Source of the DNA: an uncultured Anaerococcus sp. | GTDB lineage: Bacteria > Bacillota > Clostridia > Tissierellales > Peptoniphilaceae | NCBI GenBank assembly: GCA_943914475.1 | Contig: CALUCE010000013.1 | Location: 1 to 60,623 of the forward strand | Length of the DNA stretch: 60,623 nucleotides | Direction of reading: 5' to 3' | Position numbers and translations under genes: made by a program | Notes under the pieces: model-generated | What the model was told of the DNA's origin: nothing | What the model saw: only the letters and a program-made list of their open reading frames with translations | The model's database searches: none | Shown here: positions 16,458-24,477 of the stretch, in pieces | How positions within the stretch are numbered: the stretch's first letter is position 1 | Layout: every line of letters starts with the position of its first letter

Positions 16458-18695
16458 TTATTCTCCCTCAAGATATGTTCTATCTACCAATACTTTTCTT
16501 GGTTTGCTACCTTCGTATCCTCCAATCAGACCTCTTTGTTCAAGCTGGTCTACTATCCTTCCAGCTCTAGCATAACCGATTTTTAGCTTTCTTTGCAAGA
16601 GAGATACGGAGGCTGTTTGCTCGTTTACTATAATTTCTATTGCTTCTGGCAAGAGTTCATCTTCGTCAGGATTGTCTACAACCTGAGTTTTTTCTTCCAC
16701 AGTCTCTATAGCATCTTCATTATACTCTGTTTCATGAACTTGTTTAATAGATTCTACAACTCTTAATACTTCTCCATCACTTACAAAGGCTCCCTGGATC
16801 CTTGTAGGTTTCATAGCATCTGATGGAGCAAAGAGCATATCACCCTTACCCAAGAGTTTTTCTGCTCCTGACATATCCAGGATGGTCCTTGAATCTATTT
16901 GGCTTGAAACTGCAAAGGCAATCCTTGATGGGATATTAGCCTTTATAGTACCTGTTATTACATCTACTGTAGGTCTTTGGGTTGCTATAATCAAGTGAAT
17001 ACCACAAGCCCTAGACTTTTGGGCAAGTCTTGTAATATAGTCTTCAACCTCTCCTGCAGCTGTCATCATAAGATCTGACAACTCATCTATGATTATAATA
17101 ATATAAGGAAGTTTTTCTATAGATTCGTCCATAGCCTGCATTTCCCTATAGGATGAGATGTCTCTTACATGGGTTTCTTCAAAAATCTTATAGCGTCTTT
17201 CCATTTCTCTAATAGCCCAGAAAAGGGATGATGATGCCTTTTTAGGATCAGTGATAACTGGCATTATAAGGTGGGGAATTCCATTATAGATAGAAAGTTC
17301 CACAACCTTTGGGTCAATCATTAAAAGCTTGACTTCATCTGGCGCATGCTTGTATAAGACTGACATGATAATGGTGTTGATACAAACGGACTTACCAGAA
17401 CCTGTAGCACCAGATACCAAAAGATGGGGCATTTTTTCTATGCCTGTGACAACTGGCTTTCCTGAAATAGACTTTCCAATAGCAAAGGGAATTTGATACT
17501 TAGAATTTATATATTCATCTGAAGTTATCATTTCCTTAAAGCCAACTATCTCCTTATTTTTGTTGGAAACTTCTATACCCACATGGGACTTACCAGGAAT
17601 AGGTGCTTCTATCCTTATCTCGCTTGTGGCAAGGGCCAAGGATAGGTCATCTGCTAGGTTTAAAATCCTAGATACCTTAACTCCCCTTGCAGGCTTAAGT
17701 TCAAAGCAGGTTACTGTTGGGCCTACATTGATTTGGACCACTCTTCCATCTATACCAAAAGATTTAAGGGTTTCCTCAATCATCTTGGCCTTATTTTTTA
17801 TATCTGCATTGTCAATTTTATGAGACTTTTCATTGTCTGTAAGTAGGTCAATAGACGGATAATTATAGTCTGAAAATTCTTTTTTGAAGGACTCATCAAA
17901 GTCTGCAAAATCTACTTGCTTAGTCTTATATTCATTTATCTGAGCTTCCTTGAAGTCATCTTCGGGTTCAGGACTTTTTTCTATGATATTTTCATTGTAG
18001 TCCTTAATCATCTGATCAGTAGCTATGTCTTCTGATTCTTTTAAATCTTTCTTGTCCTTTTTCTTTTCAGACCTTGATTTTTCTATTTTTTCCTTGATAG
18101 AAACTATAAAGTTTCCTAGACCTTGGAAAATTTTTACCAAGACATCCTTTAATTTTATGAAAAATTCCTTGTATGAAAGTGGACTAAGTCCCACTATAAA
18201 GGCAAGCCACAAGGCTACATAGATAAACCAGGCTCCTACACTTCCTACAAGACCTATAAGATAAAAGCCAATGACAATGCCAAGGCTTCCTCCTGGTGTA
18301 AAGGATTGGCTTCCACTTGCCCTTAAACTTAAGTTTAAGCTTGGCCTTAGGTAGGCCTTTGATAAAAGTGCCATGGTCATAAGTAGGATCAAATATAAAA
18401 GTACAAATGATTTTATATTACTTAGGTACTTGTCCAAATAGGAAAATAGGAAACTTACAAAAATAACCACTGGAATTATGTAGGCTACAAATCCAAATGC
18501 AGATGTAAAGCTTGTAGTTATCACCCTTCCTAGACTTCCTGTATTTGAAAAAATTAAAAATACCAGGCTTAGTAGAGATAAGGTCATCATAAAGATAGCT
18601 AGAGATTTTTTATTAAATTTTTTTGGAGTTTGCTTTTTGCTTTTACTCTTATTTAAAGACTTCCTCGTCTTTCTTTTTCTATCTGTATTCGCCAT
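16458..18695 (-). CDS. ftsK: DNA translocase FtsK/SpoIIIE
   Basis: 745 residues. Four to five N-terminal membrane helices (about 32-170) and a charged linker (about 200-300) precede the RecA-like motor with Walker A GATGSGKS (429-436) and IIIIDELSDLMM. The C-terminal winged-helix gamma domain includes LLQRKLKIGYARAGRIVDQLE and reads the polar DNA signals that orient pumping. It moves chromosome ends out of the closing septum. The ATG follows an AAAGGAGA site. Confidence 0.97.
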   Translation of the reverse strand: MANTDRKRKTRKSLNKSKSKKQTPKKFNKKSLAIFMMTLSLLSLVFLIFSNTGSLGRVITTSFTSAFGFVAYIIPVVIFVSFLFSYLDKYLSNIKSFVLLYLILLMTMALLSKAYLRPSLNLSLRASGSQSFTPGGSLGIVIGFYLIGLVGSVGAWFIYVALWLAFIVGLSPLSYKEFFIKLKDVLVKIFQGLGNFIVSIKEKIEKSRSEKKKDKKDLKESEDIATDQMIKDYNENIIEKSPEPEDDFKEAQINEYKTKQVDFADFDESFKKEFSDYNYPSIDLLTDNEKSHKIDNADIKNKAKMIEETLKSFGIDGRVVQINVGPTVTCFELKPARGVKVSRILNLADDLSLALATSEIRIEAPIPGKSHVGIEVSNKNKEIVGFKEMITSDEYINSKYQIPFAIGKSISGKPVVTGIEKMPHLLVSGATGSGKSVCINTIIMSVLYKHAPDEVKLLMIDPKVVELSIYNGIPHLIMPVITDPKKASSSLFWAIREMERRYKIFEETHVRDISSYREMQAMDESIEKLPYIIIIIDELSDLMMTAAGEVEDYITRLAQKSRACGIHLIIATQRPTVDVITGTIKANIPSRIAFAVSSQIDSRTILDMSGAEKLLGKGDMLFAPSDAMKPTRIQGAFVSDGEVLRVVESIKQVHETEYNEDAIETVEEKTQVVDNPDEDELLPEAIEIIVNEQTASVSLLQRKLKIGYARAGRIVDQLEQRGLIGGYEGSKPRKVLVDRTYLEGE

Positions 18696-18743
18696 AAATC
18701 TCCTTTCTCTATAAATTATATAACATTGGGTAAAATAAATAAA

Positions 18744-18759
18744 CTGCCATAAATGGCAG
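18744..18759 (-). terminator. terminator after pnp
   Basis: A compact seven-base stem CTGCCAT/ATGGCAG with a two-base loop is followed on the minus strand by TTTATTTATTTT. It separates pnp from ftsK. Confidence 0.75.
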
Positions 18760-18775
18760 CCTCTTTATCTTATTC

Positions 18776-20887
18776 TTATCTATTATTAGATTTTTCTTTT
18801 TTAGCTTCTTCTATTAAAAGAGCTTTTCTAGAAAGGTTGATTCTTCCTTGTCTGTCGATTTCAGTTACCTTTACCTTAACTTCATCGCCAACTTTTAAAG
18901 CATCTTCAACTTTTTCTGTTCTTTTTGTATCAATTTGTGAAATGTGAAGAAGTCCTTCCTTACCAATAGCTATTTCTACAAAGGCTCCAAAGTTCATAAT
19001 CCTTGTTACTGTTCCTGTGTAAACATCTCCAACCTTTGGATCTGTAACTATGCCCTTGATCATTTCTATGGCTTTTTTACCGCTATCGCCATCTTCACTG
19101 GCAACTGTGATATGACCGTCATCTTCTGTTTCGATCTTTACTCCAGTAGCATCGATGATTCTGTTGATGGTTTTTCCACCAGAACCTATTACGTCCCTAA
19201 CCTTTTCTGGATCTATGTCTATAGAAAAAATTCTTGGAGCATATTTTGAGATCTCTTCTCTAGGCTCTTTGATAGCAGCTTCTATTACATCAAGAATTTG
19301 CATCCTAGCTTTTTTGGCATTTCCTAAAGATTCCTCTAGGACTTCTCTAGTAATACCAGCTATTTTCATATCCATTTGTAGGGCAGTGATTCCGTCTCTG
19401 GTTCCTGCTACCTTAAAGTCCATATCTCCCAAGTGGTCTTCCAAACCTTGGATGTCTGTAAGGATAGAGATTGATTCTTCTTCCTTGATAAGTCCCATAG
19501 CTATACCAGCAACTGGCTTTCTTATAGGAACTCCTGCATCCATTAATGATAGGGTTGATCCACAGATTGAAGCTTGTGAGCTTGAACCGTTGGATGATAA
19601 AACTTCTGAAACGACTCTTACTGTGTAAGGGAAGTCATCTCTTCCTGGTAGGACTGGGATTAGGGCTCTTTCTGCCAAGTGACCGTGACCAATTTCTCTT
19701 CTACCTGGTGCTCTAAGTGGTTTTATATCTCCAACACAGAATGGTGGGAAGTTATATTGGTGGATGTATCTTTTGGTAAGCTCTTGTCTGTTCATGGAGT
19801 CTATGATTTGTTCTTCTCCTGGTGAACCAAGGGTTACTACAGATAAAACTTGGGTTTGTCCTCTGGAGAATAGGCCTGAACCGTGAGCTCTTGGTAAAAG
19901 TCCTACTTCTGCAGAAAGCGGTCTGATTTCTTCCATTTGACGTCCATCAGGTCTAATCTTGTCTATAGATATCATTCTTCTTACTTCTTTTTTCATGATA
20001 TTGTCTATAGTCTTGTGGATTTCGTCTTCGCTTTCTGGATATTCTTCTAGGAATTTCTCCTTGGCTTCTTCTTCTATCCTAAAGATATTGTCTTCTCTTT
20101 CAACCTTGTCAGTTGTTCTTATAGATCCCTTTATGTCTTCTTCAAAAGTTTCTATAATTTTTCTTTGAAGTTCTGTTTCTTCTTCAGCTTCAACTACTTG
20201 TTTTTCTTTGCCAATATCATCGATAATGGTTTGGATGAATTTGGTTATTTCTTTTATTTCGTCATGGGCTAAAAGCATAGCTTCAAGCATTTCTTCTTCA
20301 GAAAGTTCGTTGGCTCCTGCTTCTACCATATTTATAGCATCGTAAGTTCCTGCTACTGTTAGTTCTAGGTCTGATTTTTCTCTTTGTTCAAAGTTTGGAT
20401 TGATGATTAATTCTCCATCAACCTTACCAACAGAAACTGCTGCAACTGGTCCTGCAAAAGGTATGTCTGATATACCAAGAGCTATAGATGCTCCTATGGT
20501 TGATAGGCAGTCTGGTGCATGGTCATCATCTACAGATAGGGTTGTTGCTACTATTTGTACATCGTTGTAGTAGTTTTCTGGGAAAAGTGGTCTTAAAGGC
20601 CTATCCATTTGTCTAGCTATTAGGGTAGCGTGGTCTGAAGCCTTTCCTTCTCTTTTGATAAAGCCTCCAGGAATTTTCCCTACTGCATATAGTTTTTCTT
20701 GGTAGTCACAAAGTAGTGGGAAGAAATCTATACCTTCTCTAGGCTTTTCACTTGCCACTGCTGTCACAAGTAAAATTGTATCTCCTGACCTAATCAAACA
20801 TTCTCCGTTTGCTTGTTCAGCAACCTTGCCTATGGTTATTTTAAGGTCAGTTCCCTTTTGTGACTGGTATTTGTAAGTTTTTTCCAT
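18776..20887 (-). CDS. pnp: polyribonucleotide nucleotidyltransferase (PNPase)
   Basis: 703 residues with two RNase PH-like domains, a KH domain (RDVIGSGGKTINRI) and an S1 domain (GDVYTGTVTRIMNFGAFVEI), in the standard order. It degrades RNA 3' to 5' with phosphate. It follows rpsO, the near-universal order, with a hairpin terminator or attenuator between them. A GGAGAG site lies before the ATG. Confidence 0.98.
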   Translation of the reverse strand: MEKTYKYQSQKGTDLKITIGKVAEQANGECLIRSGDTILLVTAVASEKPREGIDFFPLLCDYQEKLYAVGKIPGGFIKREGKASDHATLIARQMDRPLRPLFPENYYNDVQIVATTLSVDDDHAPDCLSTIGASIALGISDIPFAGPVAAVSVGKVDGELIINPNFEQREKSDLELTVAGTYDAINMVEAGANELSEEEMLEAMLLAHDEIKEITKFIQTIIDDIGKEKQVVEAEEETELQRKIIETFEEDIKGSIRTTDKVEREDNIFRIEEEAKEKFLEEYPESEDEIHKTIDNIMKKEVRRMISIDKIRPDGRQMEEIRPLSAEVGLLPRAHGSGLFSRGQTQVLSVVTLGSPGEEQIIDSMNRQELTKRYIHQYNFPPFCVGDIKPLRAPGRREIGHGHLAERALIPVLPGRDDFPYTVRVVSEVLSSNGSSSQASICGSTLSLMDAGVPIRKPVAGIAMGLIKEEESISILTDIQGLEDHLGDMDFKVAGTRDGITALQMDMKIAGITREVLEESLGNAKKARMQILDVIEAAIKEPREEISKYAPRIFSIDIDPEKVRDVIGSGGKTINRIIDATGVKIETEDDGHITVASEDGDSGKKAIEMIKGIVTDPKVGDVYTGTVTRIMNFGAFVEIAIGKEGLLHISQIDTKRTEKVEDALKVGDEVKVKVTEIDRQGRINLSRKALLIEEAKKEKSNNR

Positions 20888-20913
20888 TGTCTCTCCTATT
20901 TTTTACTTATTAT

Positions 20914-20937
20914 AAAAAAGACGGGCGTATCCCCGTC
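20914..20937 (-). terminator. terminator/attenuator between rpsO and pnp
   Basis: The stem GACGGG/CCCGTC is followed on the minus strand by six T. It should stop most rpsO transcripts while some read through into pnp. In many bacteria this intergenic hairpin is also an RNase III or processing site in pnp autoregulation; that is inferred here. Confidence 0.75.
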
Positions 20938-20942
20938 ATTTA

Positions 20943-21209
20943 TTAGCCTCTTATTCCAGTTCTTTCGATGATTTGACGATATCTTTCGATGTCTCTATCT
21001 TTTAGATAGTTTAGAAGTCCTCTTCTACGTCTAATCATTTTGTAAAGTCCTCTTCTAGAAGAGTGGTCTTTTTTGTTTGCTTTTAAGTGTTCTGTAAGTT
21101 CTGAAATTCTGTGTGTAAGAATTGCAATTTGTACTTCTGGAGAACCTGTATCGTTCTCGTCTAGTTGATATTCTTTGATTATTGCTTGTTTTTGTTCTTT
21201 TGTTAACAT
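20943..21209 (-). CDS. rpsO: 30S ribosomal protein S15
   Basis: 88 residues, full length. It shows the family landmarks EYQLDENDTGSPEVQIAILT and KKDHSSRRGLYKMIRRRRGLLNYL. It binds 16S rRNA helices 20-22 early in 30S assembly. It has its own strong promoter (21290-21318) and a structured-looking leader of about 74 bases, so it can be expressed apart from truB-ribF. An AGGAGG site precedes the ATG. Confidence 0.98.
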   Translation of the reverse strand: MLTKEQKQAIIKEYQLDENDTGSPEVQIAILTHRISELTEHLKANKKDHSSRRGLYKMIRRRRGLLNYLKDRDIERYRQIIERTGIRG

Positions 21210-21283
21210 TTTTTATTCCTCCTAAATTTTGTCCACCATCACCAAAGCTAAGCCGAGGATCCTATAACTCTAGTAAAGGCATC
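21210..21283 (-). promoter_or_regulatory. rpsO mRNA leader, possible S15 autoregulatory site
   Basis: The leader between the predicted start of transcription and the ATG contains short self-complementary blocks (GGATCC, ATCC with GGTGAT, CC/GG arms), and GGTGATGGTGG lies close to the AGGAGG site. S15 is known to bind its own leader in several bacterial groups with unrelated structures. That this is such a site is an inference. Confidence 0.35.
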
Positions 21284-21289
21284 TATGAA

Positions 21290-21318
21290 ATTATATCAAA
21301 AAAAACGTCTTGTGTAAA
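21290..21318 (-). promoter_or_regulatory. sigma-A promoter for rpsO
   Basis: TTTACA, exactly 17 bases, then TATAAT on the minus strand. This is one of the best consensus promoters in the window and lies in the gap between ribF and rpsO. Confidence 0.8.
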
Positions 21319-21326
21319 TAAGTTTT

Positions 21327-22268
21327 TTAATCTTTTTTATAAAGCTCTCTTAATTGGTAGGCTTTTTCCTTGTCCTTATTCATTTGTTCTATCAAGGCTT
21401 CCTTGGAGTCAAACTTGTAGTCAGGTCTTAGATATTCCAAATATTCCACAGTCATTTCCCTATCGTAGATATCTTCTGAGAAGTCTAGGATATAGGTTTC
21501 TATCTTTATATGCTCGTTTTCAAAGGTAGGATTGGTGCCTACATCTGTTAGGGCATAGTAGGATTTGTTGTCAAGGTAAACCCTGGTAAAGTAAACTCCA
21601 AACTTAGGGCTTACATACTTAAAGAATGGGTCAAGGTTGGCTGTAGGGAAGTTTAATAGTCTTCCTCTTTGCTTGCCCTTTACTACCCTTCCATTCATCC
21701 TGTAGGGTCTGGCTAGTTCCTTGTTAGCTTTTTTTAGATTTCCATCTCTGATCATTTGTCTGATGTCTGTGGAGTTTATTATCCTATCCTCATCCATCTC
21801 AAAATCCACCACACAGGTCTTGTAGTCATACTCTTCTTCATATGCCTTCAGGGTATCCTTGTCGCCCTTGGCCATCTTACCAAAATGATAATTATCCCCT
21901 ATTATAATATATTTGGCATTTAGCTTTTCATAGAGGATTTTTTCTATAAAATCTTCTGGGGATAGGTCCTTAAATTTCTCATTAAATTCTAAAAGGCAAA
22001 AACACTTTATGCCCAAGTCTGAAAGTATTTCTATCTTGTCTTCAAGGCTTGTAAGGTATTCTTTTTCCCCGTTTAAAATATTTTTGGTATTTTCCTTAAA
22101 AAGTAAGACTGATGGTGTTAGGTCAAATTTTTTGGAAAGTTCTATGTTTTTTTCCATTAATTTCCTGTGTCCCTTGTGGATACCATCAAAGTTTCCCAAG
22201 GATACAGTCTTGGGATGTATATCTATTTCGTTTTTATCTAAATCAAAAATTCTTATATTATTTGTCAT
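21327..22268 (-). CDS. ribF: bifunctional riboflavin kinase/FAD synthetase
   Basis: 313 residues. The N-terminal nucleotidyltransferase domain has SLGNFDGIHKGHRKLM and IIGDNYHFGKMAKGD. The C-terminal flavokinase domain has KGKQRGRLLNFPTANL and YFTRVYLDNKSYYALTDVG. It converts riboflavin to FMN and then FAD. It overlaps truB by 11 bases, in the usual truB-ribF-rpsO order. Confidence 0.97.
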   Translation of the reverse strand: MTNNIRIFDLDKNEIDIHPKTVSLGNFDGIHKGHRKLMEKNIELSKKFDLTPSVLLFKENTKNILNGEKEYLTSLEDKIEILSDLGIKCFCLLEFNEKFKDLSPEDFIEKILYEKLNAKYIIIGDNYHFGKMAKGDKDTLKAYEEEYDYKTCVVDFEMDEDRIINSTDIRQMIRDGNLKKANKELARPYRMNGRVVKGKQRGRLLNFPTANLDPFFKYVSPKFGVYFTRVYLDNKSYYALTDVGTNPTFENEHIKIETYILDFSEDIYDREMTVEYLEYLRPDYKFDSKEALIEQMNKDKEKAYQLRELYKKD

Positions 22269-23142
22269 AAAAAACTTTCTCCATTTTTAAAAGTTTCTTT
22301 TGGCCATTAGCAAAAGTTCTCCCAAGACCTATAAATTCTCCCCCGCAATATACCTTTACAGGATTGGTTTTAGACTCATTGTCTACTACCATGGTCATCC
22401 CATTTATAGCTTGTTTAAAGTAAGACTCGTCTAGGTTTAGACTAGGATAGGCTGTAAGTGGATAGTCAGATGGGTGGATCTTACTTAAAAGATAGTCTCT
22501 TCCCAAGTCTTCTATGTCTTCGCTTTTTATGGCCTCATCAAGGCTAAAAATTCCTACCTGACTTCTTACCAAGTCTTTCACGTAGGCAAAAGTCCCAATC
22601 CTCTCTCCTATATCATCTACCAGAGTTCTGATATAGGTTCCCTTAGAACATTTAACCCTAAAGGTTGCTTCAGGGAAAGAGAAATCTACAAGTTCTAGTT
22701 CATAGATTTGGACTGTTCTTTCTTTTCTTTCAACTTCAATACCTTCCCTGGCCAGGTCATAGAGTTTTTTGCCCTTGTGTTTTAGGGCAGAATACATAGG
22801 AGGAATTTGAACAATCTCTCCCTTAAATTCATCCAAAACTTTTAAAAGGTCTTCTTTTTCAAAGGTCTTATCACTAGTATCGGTAACTTCTCCTGCAAAG
22901 TCCAGGGTAGTAGTTCTTTTGCCAAAGTAAGCCTTGGTAATATATTCTTTTTTTTCATCCATAATATATTGGCTAAGTCTGGTTGCCTTGCCTATAACCA
23001 CAGGAAGGACTCCGGATGCTTCAAGGTCTAGGGTTCCAGTATGGCCTACCTTTTTTATGTCTAGAGTCTTTTTGACTAGGTAGACACATTTTTGAGATGA
23101 GATACCTTTTTCTTTGTTTATATTAAGGATCCCACTAGTCAT
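22258..23142 (-). CDS. truB: tRNA pseudouridine(55) synthase
   Basis: 294 residues. Catalytic Asp39 lies in KVGHTGTLDLEASGVLPV, and KGTYIRTLVDDIGE is the second conserved motif. It makes pseudouridine-55 in the T-loop of tRNAs. It overlaps the end of nrnA by one base and the start of ribF by 11, so the genes are translationally coupled. Confidence 0.97.
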   Translation of the reverse strand: MTSGILNINKEKGISSQKCVYLVKKTLDIKKVGHTGTLDLEASGVLPVVIGKATRLSQYIMDEKKEYITKAYFGKRTTTLDFAGEVTDTSDKTFEKEDLLKVLDEFKGEIVQIPPMYSALKHKGKKLYDLAREGIEVERKERTVQIYELELVDFSFPEATFRVKCSKGTYIRTLVDDIGERIGTFAYVKDLVRSQVGIFSLDEAIKSEDIEDLGRDYLLSKIHPSDYPLTAYPSLNLDESYFKQAINGMTMVVDNESKTNPVKVYCGGEFIGLGRTFANGQKKLLKMEKVFYDK

Positions 23143-24113
23143 TAGTCTATACCCTCTAGGATTTTTAGTAGAGTCTTTTCTGCTTCTTCAAAAGTATCTT
23201 TTTCTATAGAAAATCCTGAAGCTCTGATATGGCCACCGCCACCATTTGCTCTTGCAATTTCTGAAACATCTACGTAGTCCTTGGACCTAAGGCTAACCTT
23301 ATATTCTTTTGGTCCATATTCCTTTAAAATACAGGCAACTTCTACTCCCTTAAGGTCTCTTAGCATATTTACTATAGATTCAGAATCTCCAATTTGGACT
23401 CCAAATTCTTCACAGTCTGCCTCTCTTATTCCTACATAGGCCTTATTATCAAAGAAATTCACCCTAGATAAAATTTCTGTTTCAAATTTCATCTTAGATT
23501 TTTCCTTGTTTTGGTAGAGATTTTTGTAGATATCTTGGAAGTCTGCTCCATAGTCTAGGAGTCTTCCTGCTGCATCAAAAGTTTGTCTTGATACATTATC
23601 ATACATAAACCTACCTGTGTCTGTAACAAGTCCTGTATATAAAAGATAGGCTATGGTTTCATCTATTGGTAAGTCTAGTCTTTCTATTATTTCAAAGACA
23701 AGCTCACAGGTCGCTGGTGACTTACTTTCTATGATGTTTAAATCACAGGAAATCTTTCCACCAACATGGTGGTCAACTACTATGGACTTTGGTGTTTTTT
23801 CAAAAATTTCCATAGCCTTTCCTATCCTATCAAGCTCAGAGCAATCAAGAACTATAAATAAATCAAAGTCTTCTTGGTCTAGGTCTTTGTAATTATCAAG
23901 CTCTGGCAAGAATTTAAGATAGTCATCTACTTCTGAAACCTTTATAACTTCTACTTCTTTTCCATATTTTTCTAAAGATCTGCGTAAAGATAGAGATGAC
24001 CCTAGGGCATCTCCATCTGGATTGACATGGGCAGAAATCAAGATTTTTTGACTTTGGTCAACCATCTTCTTAAAAAGATCGATCTTTTCCTGACTTATTC
24101 TCTTCATCAGCAT
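23142..24113 (-). CDS. nrnA: DHH/DHHA1 phosphoesterase, nanoRNase/pAp phosphatase (NrnA type)
   Basis: 323 residues. It has the metal-binding motifs SAHVNPDGDALGSS (about 27-40), LDCSELDR and DHHVGG, and a C-terminal DHHA1 domain with the glycine-rich RANGGGGHIRASGF. NrnA degrades short oligonucleotides, pAp and, in some species, linear di-nucleotides. The 5' end overlaps rbfA by 44 bases. A second in-frame ATG two codons later has better spacing to its AAGGA site and may be the real start. Confidence 0.92.
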   Translation of the reverse strand: MLMKRISQEKIDLFKKMVDQSQKILISAHVNPDGDALGSSLSLRRSLEKYGKEVEVIKVSEVDDYLKFLPELDNYKDLDQEDFDLFIVLDCSELDRIGKAMEIFEKTPKSIVVDHHVGGKISCDLNIIESKSPATCELVFEIIERLDLPIDETIAYLLYTGLVTDTGRFMYDNVSRQTFDAAGRLLDYGADFQDIYKNLYQNKEKSKMKFETEILSRVNFFDNKAYVGIREADCEEFGVQIGDSESIVNMLRDLKGVEVACILKEYGPKEYKVSLRSKDYVDVSEIARANGGGGHIRASGFSIEKDTFEEAEKTLLKILEGID

Positions 24114-24477
24114 GATTCCTTTTGTCTTTTTCTATTGTTTCTTTGATAAGCTTGTCCATATAGGCACCTCTTTTAATAGAGATATCTTCCTTGAACCTAA
24201 ATTCAGGCATGGATCTTAGTCTCATCTTTTCGCCAATAAGAAGCTTTATATAGCCCTTGGCTTGTTCAAGAGCATCAAATACCGCTTCTTGCTTTTCCTT
24301 GTCTCCCAAAACTGATACATAGATATCAGCAAAGGATAGGTCGTTTGTTACTTCTACTTCTGTTATTGAAACTAGGACATCATCAGTTAGTCTTGGATCA
24401 TTCAAGTCATCTCTTAGGATTTTTGAAATCTCCTTTTGCATTTCAGCTGATATCCTAGCTGTTCTTCTTTTATCCAT
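24070..24477 (-). CDS. rbfA: ribosome-binding factor A
   Basis: 135 residues, one KH-like domain with RISAEMQKEISKILRDDLNDPRL, VSITEVEVTNDLSFADIYVSV and RSMPEFRFKED. It helps mature the 16S 5' end in late 30S assembly. The start overlaps the last base of infB, which is the conserved order. The last 19 residues are charged and lie in the overlap with nrnA. Confidence 0.96.
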   Translation of the reverse strand: MDKRRTARISAEMQKEISKILRDDLNDPRLTDDVLVSITEVEVTNDLSFADIYVSVLGDKEKQEAVFDALEQAKGYIKLLIGEKMRLRSMPEFRFKEDISIKRGAYMDKLIKETIEKDKRNHADEENKSGKDRSF

